From Actinacidiphila fildesensis (GTDB taxonomy: Bacteria; Actinomycetota; Actinomycetes; Streptomycetales; Streptomycetaceae), in NCBI RefSeq assembly GCF_042652185.1, contig NZ_JBHSIX010000005.1: a stretch of DNA of 64,000 bases; one strand, 5' to 3'. Below are positions 1-11,678 of the stretch, piece after piece. The position numbers were made by a program, and so were the translations under genes. The notes beneath the pieces are model-generated. The model ran no database searches. It saw only the letters and a list, made by a program, of their open reading frames with translations, and was not told the origin of the DNA. How positions within the stretch are numbered: the stretch's first letter is position 1; every line of letters begins with the position of its first letter.

Positions 1-687
<687 letters not shown>

Positions 688-787
688 GTCCCGTTCCTCC
701 CCCCGGGCAGGCCCTTTCGGCCTGCTGTCCGTCCGCCGGCCATTCGGCCTGCGGTCCGTGCGCCGACCGGACGGCGCCCCCCGCGCA

Positions 788-1290
788 TCAGAAGGCCCCC
801 TGCCCCTGAAGCACCGCGCGCGGCGTCTTCCACAAATTCACCGTGGTGACGAGTTCGATCGCGGGGATCGCGACGAAGATCCAGAGCTTGATGTTGCGCG
901 AGGTGCGGGCGATCCCGCCGAGCGCAGGCACGACGGTCGCCGTGAACAGTGAGCGTCCGAGCCGGCGGAATTCCTCGGCGCCCTGGCCGAGCACGGCCGG
1001 AGCCCACGACCGGCTCACCGCAAGCGCTCCCAGCACCAGCAGCTCGGTGCCGAATGTGAGAAGTTCCCCAGTTCTCATGCCAGTTGGCCGCGTCCCGGGC
1101 CCTGAAGAAGTTGCCGATCGCCGCCACCACGAAGGCGGTGGCCACCGTATCGCCGGTGACCACGGCACGGCGGTACCGCTGCTCCCATTCGAACGCGGGC
1201 TGTCTGATCGCTCCGTTCGCCAGACGCCCGCGCGCCGACGGAAACGGCCTGACTAGTCCCCCTTGCCGCACAGAACCCCCCAGGTCCCCA
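788..1290 (-). pseudogene. Relic of exopolysaccharide sugar transferase (membrane N-terminal part)
   Basis: Two reading frames together encode the start of a polyprenyl-phosphate sugar transferase. One frame reads WEQRYRRAVVTGDTVATAFV up to NWHENWG, and the other continues with ELLTFGTELLVLGALAVSR and a LGQGAEEFRRLGRSL segment. They join at about 1066-1070 if one base is restored. The coding ends at a TGA at 788 after roughly 120 residues, so the C-terminal catalytic domain is missing. A frameshift plus truncation makes it non-functional. It sits directly upstream of the sugar-nucleotide dehydrogenase, in line with a degraded capsule or exopolysaccharide cluster. Family assignment rests on recalled similarity. 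Confidence 0.62.
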
Positions 1291-1312
1291 GTGGCTCGAC
1301 GTGTTCGTCCAA

Positions 1313-1378
1313 CACTGTTGCTCCCCTCGGGAGGCCCCCGCCCCCCGCACTGTTCCTCCTCTCGGGAGGCCCCCGCCC
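1313..1378. repeat. Two imperfect 31-bp direct repeats
   Basis: A 31-base unit beginning CACTGTTGCTCCCCTCGGGA at 1313 is repeated at 1348 as CACTGTTCCTCCTCTCGGGA. Both copies end in GGCCCCCGCCC, and the period is 35 bp. On the minus strand they lie upstream of the sugar-transferase relic. The function is unknown; they may be old regulatory repeats or a local duplication. Confidence 0.6.
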
Positions 1379-1379
1379 G

Positions 1380-2075
1380 CATGACAACCCGGGCTATTTC
1401 AGAGCTACTTGAACAACCCACCCCGACAACAGCGGACTCACGTGTCCTGCCGAACTCTCAAGGTGCGCGGGAACCCGTCGAAACCTCGGGTGCTCCCCGC
1501 ACCCAAGCCCCCTTCGCGGGCTCCAGGAATTGATCACCCCCATATCCGGCGGCGGAGACGCAGCTGTTGGCTGCCCGCAACGCCTGACCTGGAGATCATG
1601 ATTTGTCGCCTCGTATCCCACCATGTGAAGCACGGTCAGTCTAGACCCTCGGGGCCCGTCTGAAGAGGTGGATGTGTGGAATTTGTGCCCACCATTTGAA
1701 GCTGGATCCAGTGGATCCAGGGACCGGTGACCGTCTGCGGGTGCCTTGATGACGAAGACGCGCCTTGTGACCTGTGATGACGGAGTTCACCGGGTTGCCG
1801 GTAGCGGCAACCCGGAGGCGTCCTGGCGCTGCCAACTGGGCCGCACTCAGAGCCTGTCCGGCGGATCTTGTCGGTCAGCACGGGGCGGTGGATGCGGGTG
1901 TGGGCGATCGACGGCACGGAGGAACGGCATGGCCCGTTTGCGGGTGCACAGGCGGACCGGCAGCCCCCGCACGACGCCAGATGCGGGCGCCAGTTGGATC
2001 AGTGAATTCCCAAGTCAACGGCGTCGCGGGCGGAGCCGATCAAGTTGAACGGTCGCCGGACCCAATGATCGGACG
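1380..2075. other. Gene-free stretch with one hairpin
   Basis: No frame here shows a recognisable protein, and the short open frames lack ribosome sites. The only clear structure is a perfect hairpin at 1790-1815, with 11-bp arms CCGGGTTGCCG and CGGCAACCCGG around a GTAG loop. It lacks a T-tract and could be a terminator on either strand. The stretch separates the decayed polysaccharide locus from the LacI/esterase genes. Confidence 0.5.
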
Positions 2076-3089
2076 CTAGGAGGACGCCCGGTGGATGAGG
2101 GTGACGTCCACCGGGTCGACGGGCTCCGCTGTTCCGTGCTCGATCAGCTGCTGGAGCGTCTCGGCGATGACGCCCGGCCCCGGCAGGTTGAGGCGGATGG
2201 AAGTGAGCGGCGGGCGCTGCAGGGAGGCCAGCACCAGATCGTCGGCGCCGACCACGGCCACGTCGTCCGGGACACCGATGCCCACGTCCTGGAAGGCGTG
2301 CATCAGCAGCGCCGCGTACTCGTCGTTGTAGGCGAACACCGCGTCGAAGCCCAGCTCCCGCCAGCGCTCTGCCAACTGGGCCGCGGAGTCCTGGGTGTAC
2401 GCCACCTCCACGGCGGTCACGGTCGCCATGCGTGTGGCCGCGACGCCTTGCGCTCCGGCCAGCCGCGGTTCGGCGAAGGCGCTCAGGCCGCGCTCCTGCG
2501 GCATCAGCACGGCGATGTTGCGCCGCCCCCGCGCGACGAGGTGGTCGACGGCGGCGGCGCCGATGTCCGCGTGGTCGAACGCGACGGTGTGCGCACCGGC
2601 CAGCGGACGGGCGGCGAACGCCAGCAGCCCGCGGATTCCCGCGCGCTGCAGGAGATCGGCCGCTTCCGGGGTGAAGGAGTCGCCGGAGAGAGCGAACACC
2701 GCCGCCGGCCGCAGCTCGGCCCACGCGCGCGCGGCGGTGACGGCGTCGGGGAAGCGGCCGGCATGGAGCACGACCGTGTAACCGCGCCGGTCGAGCTCGC
2801 TGTGCAGATCGTCCACCCAATCGCTGACCAGCCTGCCGATCGCCGACACCGATGACGGCATCAGCACCAGATTGCTACGTCCGGCACGCAGCGAACGCGC
2901 GGCGGCGTGCGGGACGTAGCCCAGCTGGTCGGCGGCGGCCAGTACCCGGGCGCGGGTGCTCTCGCTGACCCGGTGCGCCTGGGTGTCGTTGAGCACGAAG
3001 GACACCGTGGCCCGGGACACCCCGGCCAGGCGCGCCACATCCGCGCTGGTGATGGTCCGTGGCGGCTGAGCGGGAGCGTCCTTGGCCAT
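2076..3089 (-). CDS. LacI family transcriptional regulator
   Basis: DNA-binding repressor of 337 residues from the ATG at 3089, which is preceded by AAGGA. A TTG at 3104 is an alternative start. The N-terminal helix-turn-helix reads ITSADVARLAGVSRATVSFV, followed by the hinge helix (LGYVPHAAARSLRAGRS). The rest is a periplasmic-binding-protein-like sensor domain for a small ligand, probably a sugar. It lies 86 bp downstream of a carboxylesterase in the same direction and probably controls it. An imperfect CG-centred palindrome (3163-3178) just upstream of the gene may be its own operator. The ligand is unknown. Confidence 0.9.
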   Translation of the reverse strand: MAKDAPAQPPRTITSADVARLAGVSRATVSFVLNDTQAHRVSESTRARVLAAADQLGYVPHAAARSLRAGRSNLVLMPSSVSAIGRLVSDWVDDLHSELDRRGYTVVLHAGRFPDAVTAARAWAELRPAAVFALSGDSFTPEAADLLQRAGIRGLLAFAARPLAGAHTVAFDHADIGAAAVDHLVARGRRNIAVLMPQERGLSAFAEPRLAGAQGVAATRMATVTAVEVAYTQDSAAQLAERWRELGFDAVFAYNDEYAALLMHAFQDVGIGVPDDVAVVGADDLVLASLQRPPLTSIRLNLPGPGVIAETLQQLIEHGTAEPVDPVDVTLIHRASS

Positions 3090-3162
3090 GACTTCCTTGA
3101 TCAATTCCCCGGTGGTGCGCCCACGGGCACGTCAGCCCGGAGCACACAGGTTCAGAGATCAG

Positions 3163-3178
3163 GTTACACGCGTTATCA
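3163..3178. promoter_or_regulatory. Candidate LacI-family operator
   Basis: The sequence GTTACACGCGTTATCA has the central CG and imperfect dyad typical of LacI-family sites. It lies between the esterase stop codon and the LacI start, so autoregulation is possible. The right arm overlaps the esterase stop codon. Confidence 0.35.
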
Positions 3179-4708
3179 CCGGCTCGCAGAACCGTGCAAT
3201 CTCCGCGAGTCCCCCGCGAGGTCGGCGGTGGCCGTGATCACGGAGTCGAAACGCATGGTCGTACGGGACTGCTCGTCATAGCGCTCCCAGACTGGCAGCG
3301 CCGCATGGTTCGGATCGCCGGTGCGGATGAAGGAGATCCACGCCTGGTGCATGGACGCGGCGAGGCCGTCGCGCGCCGCGGGCCGGATCCCCTCCAGGAA
3401 GGGCGCGTGCGACCACTGGTCGAAGTTGTTGAAGGTGAAGGGCAGTTCCAGGCAGTGGGCGGCACCGAGCCGGCCGTCGTGCGCGGGGGTCGGGAAGTCG
3501 AATTGGTACACCCACACCGGTCGCCCCTGGGCGGCCCGGCGCTCGGCCAGATCCACGCTCGGCACGCGGAACAGCTCGTCCGAGATCAGATCCATCAGCA
3601 CGTCCACCGGCCGCGCGCCCGGCCGGGTCGCCGCGTAGGCCGCGTACGCCTCCGCCGCCCCCTCACCGAAGGTGTCCGCCGCCCTGCTGATCACCTCGTC
3701 CCGGGTGGCGGCGGCGTACCTCTCGTCGAGCCCGAACCCGAAGTTGGCCTCTTCCCTGGTCCAGCCGATCAGCACGTCGATGTCCGACCCGGCGCCGTTG
3801 AGCAGCGTCTCGACGGGGTGCCGGTCCATCGTCGCCTCGTCGATGACGGGCAGGAACGGTGTGGGCCAGTAGCCCCAGCGCATCGTGCGCCCGAACAGTT
3901 CCCCGCCCGCCTCGATCAGCCGCGGCCAGGGCACGGCCCGCAGGTCCGCGATGCCCTTGGCGCCGAGGATCTCCTGGTAGACGGTGGTCCGCTCCAGGGC
4001 TTCGGCGCGGGTGGGAACGTGCAGGCCGAAGGGCGGGCTCTGCAGGATGGCGCGGTGGAACAGGGTTCTGCCCTCCGGGTGGCCGGCGAGCGCCGCCGTG
4101 GAGATGGCGCCGCCCGACTGGCCGGCAACGGTGATGTTGTCGGGGTCGCCGCCGAACTCCGCGATGTTCTCCCGCACCCAGCGCAGCGCGGCGACCTGGT
4201 CGGTGAGCCAGAAATTGGCGGGCTCCCCGTCCGCGTCCGAGCCGAACGAGAGGTAACCCAGCGGACCGATGCGGTAGTTGATGGACACCACCACAAGGTC
4301 GCCGTTGCGCGCGAAGGTCTCACCGGAGTAGTTGGGCAGCGAGCCGGACCCGGAGACGAAGCCGCCGCCGTGGATCCAGACCAGCACCGGCCGGCCGGAG
4401 GCGTCGGAGGACGGCGTCCAGACGTTGAGCGTCAGGCAGTCCTCGTCGAAGGGCGGGAAGCCGTGGCCGCCGAGTACCGGGTCACCGCCCTCCATGAACA
4501 TCTGCGGGGCGCTGGGACCGTAGGCCGTCGCATCCCTCGTTCCGCTCCAGCCCGGGTGCGGCCGCGCCGGGCGCCACCGCAGGTCGCCGATGGGCGGCTC
4601 GGCGTACGGCACCCCCTTGAACACCGCGACCCCGCCCTCCGTGCGGCCGCGCAACGTGCCCGTGGACAACTCCACGACGGGCACATCCTGGTCTCCGGCA
4701 CCAACCAT
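3176..4708 (-). CDS. Type B carboxylesterase (para-nitrobenzyl esterase family)
   Basis: Alpha/beta hydrolase of 510 residues that should cleave carboxylic esters; the natural substrate is unknown. The oxyanion-hole motif HGGGF is at residues 113-117 and the nucleophile Ser198 lies in GQSGG. A TREEANFGF segment holds the likely acid and a GAAHCLELPF segment the catalytic His. The ATG at 4708 has an excellent GGAAGGAAG site 6 bases away; a longer in-frame start at 4783 lacks this. No signal peptide is visible, so the enzyme is probably cytoplasmic. The LacI regulator follows in the same direction, and a GACACGTGTC palindrome lies upstream. Confidence 0.9.
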   Translation of the reverse strand: MVGAGDQDVPVVELSTGTLRGRTEGGVAVFKGVPYAEPPIGDLRWRPARPHPGWSGTRDATAYGPSAPQMFMEGGDPVLGGHGFPPFDEDCLTLNVWTPSSDASGRPVLVWIHGGGFVSGSGSLPNYSGETFARNGDLVVVSINYRIGPLGYLSFGSDADGEPANFWLTDQVAALRWVRENIAEFGGDPDNITVAGQSGGAISTAALAGHPEGRTLFHRAILQSPPFGLHVPTRAEALERTTVYQEILGAKGIADLRAVPWPRLIEAGGELFGRTMRWGYWPTPFLPVIDEATMDRHPVETLLNGAGSDIDVLIGWTREEANFGFGLDERYAAATRDEVISRAADTFGEGAAEAYAAYAATRPGARPVDVLMDLISDELFRVPSVDLAERRAAQGRPVWVYQFDFPTPAHDGRLGAAHCLELPFTFNNFDQWSHAPFLEGIRPAARDGLAASMHQAWISFIRTGDPNHAALPVWERYDEQSRTTMRFDSVITATADLAGDSRRLHGSASR

Positions 4709-4778
4709 CAGAGGCTTCCTTCCCTGGCGGCCGACGAGCGTCGGCAGAGGCTTGGCAGCTACGGCCGAGGTGCGAAGA

Positions 4779-4788
4779 GACACGTGTC
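4779..4788. promoter_or_regulatory. Palindrome upstream of esterase
   Basis: GACACGTGTC is a perfect 10-bp palindrome with a central CG, about 70 bp upstream of the esterase start. It is a second candidate target for the adjacent LacI regulator, though it differs in sequence from the 3163 site. Confidence 0.3.
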
Positions 4789-4907
4789 ACTGACATCGCG
4801 GCGCGCCACGCACACGCTCGACCTGCTCCCCCTGAGGCTATGCCGCCATTTCGACGACCGTCAACCATCCTGCATATCGTGGGTGGTCCCGCGGTCGTCC
4901 GCCGTGG

Positions 4908-5126
4908 TTACAGAGGCGCGGGGGAAGAAGCGCCGGGGATCAGCAGGCGGGGCGTTCCGGCGCCGTCGGCGGGAACGCTCCACAAGTCGGTGGTCCCGAC
5001 CGCGCCCGCCTGTGGCTGGTTCTTCTTGTATGCGCGGGAGGCGGCGTGCAGGACCGGTCCGATTCCCAGCCCCGCGAGGAGGAGCACCGCCGTGGCGAGT
5101 ATGAGCAGGCGGCGCTTTGGCGTCAT
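4908..5126 (-). CDS. Short membrane-anchored protein, perhaps a truncated TolB-like protein
   Basis: A 72-residue protein starts at an ATG (5126) with AAGGA five bases upstream. It begins MTPKRRLLILATAVLLLAGL, a basic N-terminus plus one hydrophobic segment (signal peptide or anchor), then a short polar tail ending GASSPAPL. The frame is open upstream to an ATG at 5234 that overlaps the MFS stop codon (ATGA), so the gene is probably translationally coupled. The start resembles longer secreted TolB/PD40-type proteins, but the beta-propeller part is missing. It may be a truncated remnant. Confidence 0.5.
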   Translation of the reverse strand: MTPKRRLLILATAVLLLAGLGIGPVLHAASRAYKKNQPQAGAVGTTDLWSVPADGAGTPRLLIPGASSPAPL

Positions 5127-5230
5127 CGGGATCCTTGCGGATGCCGGGACAGGAGTGGCGGGGAGCTGCGAGGCGACAGAAAGCGTCGGTACACACGTCA
5201 CCGCGGCGGGCGTCGGTACACGGTGCCGGA

Positions 5231-6541
5231 TCATGCGCGGCCGCCCGGCGGCCGCAGCACCACACCCGCGACGGCCGCGCAGCAGAGCAGGCCCACCGCG
5301 GATCCCGCCAGCGCCGGACCGTCTCCCCAGACGGTCCAGGCCGCACCGAAGGCGATCGAGCAGCAGAACCGGGCCAGCGCCTGGCCGGTGCCGACCAGCG
5401 CGAGGCCGCTGGCCCGCAACTGCTCGGGCACGATGGCGGCGACCGCGGCCGGCAGCACACCATCGGTCGCGGCGTAGAACATGCCGTGCAGCGCGAGCAC
5501 GAGATAGGGCAGGGCCGGCAGGTCGGGGGCCCAGAGCAGCAGCGTGTACGCGAGGAGCAGCAGGGCGTGCCCCACAAGGAACACGACGCGCCGCCCGACC
5601 CGGTCGGCCAACGTACCGACGGGCACGGCCAGCAGCAGGAACACCGCGGCGGTGCCGAGCGGCATCAGCGGGAACCAGTACTCGCTGATGCCGGTACGGC
5701 GTTGCAGCAGCAGATAGACGAAGGCGTCGCTGACGGTGGTGAGGCCGAGCAGGGCGGCGCAGCCGGCGAGCCCGCGCAGCCGCGGCATGCGCAAGAGGCG
5801 CAACGCCTCGCGAAGGTCGACGGGTTGCTTGTCCACGACCTCGGCCCCGGCCCGCTCCCCACTCCCGGCCTCGTCCGGTGTCACCGGTTCGGCCTGCCCG
5901 GCGCGCACTTTCCCGGGTACGAACAGCATCAGGACCAGCACGCCGAGTACGGCCACGCAGGCGCTGACGCCGAAGACGGCGTCGTAGCCGTCGGTCGCCG
6001 CGCGCAGGATCAGGAACGCGGCGACGGGTCCGAGCACCGCGCCGGTGGTGTCCATCGCCCGGTGCACGCCGAAGGCCCGGCCCTGGAACTCCGGTGGCGT
6101 GGACAGGGAGATCATCGCGTCGCGCGGGGCGGTGCGCAGCCCCTTGCCGGTGCGCTCCAGCGCGAGCACCACGCCCAGCGGACCCAGGCTGTGCACGAGG
6201 AGCAGCAGCGGTTTGCACACCGCGGACAGTCCGTAGCCGAGCCCGGCTATGAGTTTGTGGTTCCGCACCCGGTCGGCGAGGTGGCCGCCCGCCAGTTGGA
6301 CCAGCGCGCTGACACCGTTGTAGACACCGTCGAGCGCGCCGAAGCCCAGCGGGCTGAGGCCGAGCCCCACGACGAGGTACAGCGGCAGGACGGCGGTGAC
6401 CATCTCGGAGGAGATGTCGGTGATGAGGCTGACCGCGCCCAGCGCGAACACCACCGAGGAGACCCCGGGAAACCGGCGGCCGCGTGTACGGCCCGGCGTG
6501 GTGGTCGCCCCGCTGGGGGCGGAGCGGTCCGCGAGATACAT
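5231..6541 (-). CDS. MFS transporter
   Basis: Twelve-helix major facilitator superfamily permease of 436 residues, probably a drug or metabolite exporter. The first half carries DISSEMVTAVLPLYLV and a motif A-like loop (GGHLADRVRNHKLIAG). A charged central loop follows near residues 205-240, and a second motif A-like loop (GTLADRVGRRVVFLVG) lies in the C-terminal half. It starts at the ATG at 6541 behind GGAG. Its stop overlaps the possible start of the short downstream membrane protein. The substrate is not predictable from the sequence. Confidence 0.9.
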   Translation of the reverse strand: MYLADRSAPSGATTTPGRTRGRRFPGVSSVVFALGAVSLITDISSEMVTAVLPLYLVVGLGLSPLGFGALDGVYNGVSALVQLAGGHLADRVRNHKLIAGLGYGLSAVCKPLLLLVHSLGPLGVVLALERTGKGLRTAPRDAMISLSTPPEFQGRAFGVHRAMDTTGAVLGPVAAFLILRAATDGYDAVFGVSACVAVLGVLVLMLFVPGKVRAGQAEPVTPDEAGSGERAGAEVVDKQPVDLREALRLLRMPRLRGLAGCAALLGLTTVSDAFVYLLLQRRTGISEYWFPLMPLGTAAVFLLLAVPVGTLADRVGRRVVFLVGHALLLLAYTLLLWAPDLPALPYLVLALHGMFYAATDGVLPAAVAAIVPEQLRASGLALVGTGQALARFCCSIAFGAAWTVWGDGPALAGSAVGLLCCAAVAGVVLRPPGGRA

Positions 6542-6705
6542 GCTCAGGAGCTCCAGTTGCCGGTGGCGGCGGAATCGGCGGAGGAGTTGCCGGCGCAGCC
6601 GAGGCCGTCCATGTACTCGAACGTGCGAATGAGACCTTAATGGTTGTATGTGATGGCGGAGGTGCTTCCCGGAGAACGGGGCATTGAACAGCCGTTAACG
6701 GCCGG

Positions 6706-6885
6706 TCAGCCCTGTCGGCTGCTCTCGTCCCACAGCCACGTTCCGAAGTCCTGCGACCTGATGGCCTTCCTGGATCCCCGGCGGGCCGCGACGGCCGCCG
6801 CGATGAAGACGAGGACCCCGAGGATCAGCTTCGGCTCCGCCCGGAGCAGCGCACGGAGATCCGCCTTGCTCGTCGCGCCGAGGGC
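6706..6885 (-). pseudogene. C-terminal relic of a membrane protein
   Basis: About 58 codons without a start encode a hydrophobic helix (LILGVLVFIAAAVAARRGSR) followed by a polar tail ending FGTWLWDESSRQG and a stop. The upstream side runs into the lectin relic on the opposite strand at about 6885, which looks like a deletion or recombination junction. The parent family is not recognised. Confidence 0.35.
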
Positions 6886-7368
6886 CGGGAGCGCGGGCCA
6901 GGTCACCTCGGTCACCCTGCACAGCGTGGGCGGCACCCGTACCACCGTCCGGGCCGGCGCGTGGAGCCAGGACATGACCCTGGCCTCCGGCGGGACCACC
7001 ACCCTGACCCCCACCCCCATGCCGACCGTCTTCACGCTGGTCAACCGCCGCAGCGACAAGGCCATCCACGTACCCGGCGCCTCCACCTCCACCGGTACGG
7101 CGCTGATCCGGTACAGCCGCACGGCGGCACGAACCAGCAGTGGACGCTGGCCGACGCGGGCGGCGGCTACGTCAGGATCGTGAGCGGCCGCAGCGGCAAG
7201 GTCCTCGGCGTGGCCGGTGACTCCACCGCCGACCTCGCGGCCGTAGTGCAGCAGAGCGACACAGGAAGCACGAGCCAGCAGTGGCTGCGGACCGCCGGTG
7301 ACCGACGGCGCGGCGCACGGGCGTGCGCCGGACCGACGGCGCGTAGCGTGACCCTCTGCGCTGCCTGA
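6885..7368 (+). pseudogene. Frameshifted relic of a secreted protein with ricin-type lectin domain
   Basis: The first frame encodes a beta-rich linker (TVRAGAWSQDMTLASGGTTT) and the start of a ricin B/CBM13-type beta-trefoil (FTLVNRRSDKAIHVPGAST). At about 7118 the lectin continues in another frame as VQPHGGTNQQWTLADAGGGY and later QQSDTGSTSQQWLR, showing the repeated QQW motif. One missing base explains the shift. There is no start codon or signal peptide, so this is the 3' part of a former carbohydrate-active secreted enzyme. Confidence 0.65.
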
Positions 7369-7409
7369 CCGGCGGGTCCTGGTGGGCGTCACAATCCGGA
7401 GGAGTTGTC

Positions 7410-7985
7410 GTGTGGCATGACCTGATGTCAGTTCAGGTGCCGATCGCGGAGAAGATCATCCGCACCGTCCTGGTCTACGCCCTGATCCTGATCCTGTTCC
7501 GACTGGCCGGAAAACGGGGCCTGGCGAACCTGAACACCTTCGACTTCGTCGTGATCTTCCTGCTGTCCAACGTCGTGCAGAACGCGATCATCGGGGCGGA
7601 CAACAGCCTGCTTGGCGGGGTGATCGGCGCGTTCACGCTGATCGCCATCAACTCCGCGGTGAACCGCTGGCTAGCCGGCGACGCCCGTGCGGAACGGCTG
7701 CTGGAAGGAACCCCGACCACCGTCATCGAGGACGGCAAGCTCGTGCCGCAGGCCATGCGCGACCTGGCGCTGCGGTCTGCCGAGATCGAGCACGCGGTCC
7801 GGATGCAGAACGGTGAGGCGATCGCGGATGTCGCCTCGGGCCGGCTGGAACCGGACGGCCATCTGATCATCACCCTCAAGCCCACCGAGCAGAACGCCAC
7901 CCGCGGTGACGTCGAGGCCCTGCAGGCCCGCCTGACGACGATCGAGAACCTGCTGAAGGACCTCGCCACGGGCCGCCCCTCGTAG
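7410..7985 (+). CDS. DUF421 (YetF-like) membrane protein
   Basis: A 191-residue protein starts at GTG 7410 after GGAGGAG. Three N-terminal membrane helices span roughly residues 15-90, including LILFRLAGKRGLANLNTFDF, the conserved DUF421 signature. A small cytoplasmic domain (TTVIEDGKLVPQAMRDLAL) and a C-terminal coiled segment follow. Relatives such as Bacillus YetF/YcaP are membrane proteins of unknown biochemical role. It stands alone between two relics. Confidence 0.88.
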   Translation: MWHDLMSVQVPIAEKIIRTVLVYALILILFRLAGKRGLANLNTFDFVVIFLLSNVVQNAIIGADNSLLGGVIGAFTLIAINSAVNRWLAGDARAERLLEGTPTTVIEDGKLVPQAMRDLALRSAEIEHAVRMQNGEAIADVASGRLEPDGHLIITLKPTEQNATRGDVEALQARLTTIENLLKDLATGRPS

Positions 7986-8010
7986 CGGTCGCCCCGCCAG
8001 GGCACCACGC

Positions 8011-8133
8011 CAGATCCTCGAATCCTGGTTCGCCGGTGCGCCCATCCGCGACGAGTACCTCATCGTCGGCAAGGGCGCGCTGGCCGGAACGGGCGCCCAC
8101 TTCTACTCCACCACCACGCCGGCCGCGCGCTGA
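8011..8133 (+). pseudogene. C-terminal relic, possibly of an oxidoreductase
   Basis: Forty codons with no start read ILESWFAGAPIRDEYLIVGK and then LAGTGAHFYSTTTPAAR before TGA. The sequence looks like a genuine protein C-terminus, and similar tails are recalled from NAD(P)-dependent enzymes, but the family is uncertain. It directly precedes the isocitrate dehydrogenase terminator. Confidence 0.35.
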
Positions 8134-8150
8134 GGTCCGGGAAACACGAA

Positions 8151-8188
8151 GGCCCGCCGGCCCGGGATCGCTCCCGGGCCGTCGGGCC
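8151..8188. terminator. Strong hairpin terminator of idh
   Basis: A 17-bp stem with one mismatch surrounds a TCGC loop: arm 8151-8167 (GGCCCGCCGGCCCGGGA) and arm 8172-8188. It lies 17 bp downstream of the isocitrate dehydrogenase stop codon. Confidence 0.8.
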
Positions 8189-8205
8189 CCGCCGTGCGTC
8201 TCTCG

Positions 8206-10425
<2,220 letters not shown>

Positions 10426-10630
10426 CAGTACTCCGCTTCACATCGACAAACGTCTCGACATCAAGATATCTCGTGAGCGCCGCTACCTGAAACCGACCCC
10501 CGGGGTCGGACGGCGACGCGCCGACCGTGCCGGCTTCCGGGAACGGACGTCCGTGGCCGAAAAGGCCCACTTGCCGCAGGGTTCGCTCCGCCAGCACACT
10601 CACACCGGCACTCTTGCGGCATCCCCCACC

Positions 10631-10664
10631 TGAACCGGAAGTCCTGCGGTGCCTTCCGGATTCA
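10631..10664. promoter_or_regulatory. Inverted repeat upstream of trypsin gene
   Basis: Arms TGAACCGGAAG and CTTCCGGATTCA form a long imperfect dyad with an 11-base loop, about 55 bp upstream of the trypsin start, in the 292-bp divergent region shared with idh. It could be an operator or an upstream terminator. Confidence 0.35.
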
Positions 10665-10717
10665 GAGTTGTCATGCACCTGCCGCCACGTGCCTTCCCCC
10701 ACACGAGAGGAAGAACG

Positions 10718-11536
10718 TTGAAGAACTTCCTGAAGCCACTCGGTCTGCACCTCGGCCTGAAGCCACTCAAAAGGTACGCGGCGCTCGGCGCGATCACCCT
10801 CGCCGTCTTCAGCCTCCAGCCCCTCAGCGCCCAGGCGACCGCCCCCAGCCCGGAGCCCAGTCCGTCCGTCGTCGGCGGCACCCGCGCGGCGCAGGGCGAG
10901 TTCCCCTGGATGGTCCGGCTGTCCATGGGCTGCGGTGGCGCGCTGTACACCCAGCAGATCGTCCTCACCGCCGCGCACTGTGTGAACGGCAGCGGCGCGA
11001 ACACGTCCATCACCGCGACGGCGGGCGTCGTCGACCTGCAGAGCGGCAGCGCCATCAAGGTCAAGTCCACGCGTGTGCTGCAGGCCCCCGGCTACAACGG
11101 CAGCGGAAAGGACTGGGCGCTGATCAAGCTCGCCAAGCCCATCAACCTGCCGACCCTGAACATCGCCGGCACGACCGCGTTCAACTCCGGCACGTTCGAC
11201 ATCGCGGGCTGGGGCGCCAGAAGCGAGGGCGGCGGCCAGCAGCGCTACCTGTACAAGGCCAAGGTCCCGTTCGTCAGCGACGCGTCCTGCAGCAGCTCCT
11301 ACGGCGGCGACCTGATACCCGGCGAGGAGATCTGCGCCGGCTTCACCCAGGGCGGCGTCGACACGTGCCAGGGCGACTCCGGCGGTCCGATGTTCCGCAA
11401 GGACAACAACAACCAGTGGATCCAGGTCGGCATCGTCAGCTGGGGCGAAGGCTGCGCGCGAGCCGGGTACCCGGGCGTCTACACCGAGGTGAGCACCTTC
11501 GCCTCCGCAATCCAGAGCGCCGCCGCCGGCCTCTGA
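10718..11536 (+). CDS. sprT: Secreted trypsin-like serine protease
   Basis: Extracellular endopeptidase of the S1 family, 272 residues, closely resembling S. griseus trypsin. It starts at TTG 10718 behind GAGGAAG. The signal peptide ends near AQA-40 and a short propeptide precedes the mature end VVGG at residue 51. His87 (TAAHC), Asp132 (KDWALIKL) and Ser221 (GDSGGP) form the catalytic triad. Asp215 sits at the bottom of the specificity pocket, so cleavage should follow Arg or Lys. The gene is divergent from idh. Confidence 0.95.
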   Translation: MKNFLKPLGLHLGLKPLKRYAALGAITLAVFSLQPLSAQATAPSPEPSPSVVGGTRAAQGEFPWMVRLSMGCGGALYTQQIVLTAAHCVNGSGANTSITATAGVVDLQSGSAIKVKSTRVLQAPGYNGSGKDWALIKLAKPINLPTLNIAGTTAFNSGTFDIAGWGARSEGGGQQRYLYKAKVPFVSDASCSSSYGGDLIPGEEICAGFTQGGVDTCQGDSGGPMFRKDNNNQWIQVGIVSWGEGCARAGYPGVYTEVSTFASAIQSAAAGL

Positions 11537-11678
11537 GCATCCCCCCACGTACGGTCCGCCGCCCGCGCGAAGCCACGCGCGGGCGGCACCTGCGGTCCCG
11601 GCCCGGTTCGGCGAGGCCGGCCGGGGTGTGTGCCCGCCGTATCCGGCCGATCGGGCCGCGCCGGGGCAGACTGAGGAC

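Noticed and set aside
1848..1872. GAGCCTGTCCGGCGGATC, which resembles ends of some streptomycete insertion sequences
   Set aside because: No matching inverted end or transposase fragment is visible nearby, so no element is called.
3194..5104. Long plus-strand open frame opposite the esterase
   Set aside because: Shadow of the high-GC esterase gene; composition is Arg/Gly/Pro-rich without motifs.
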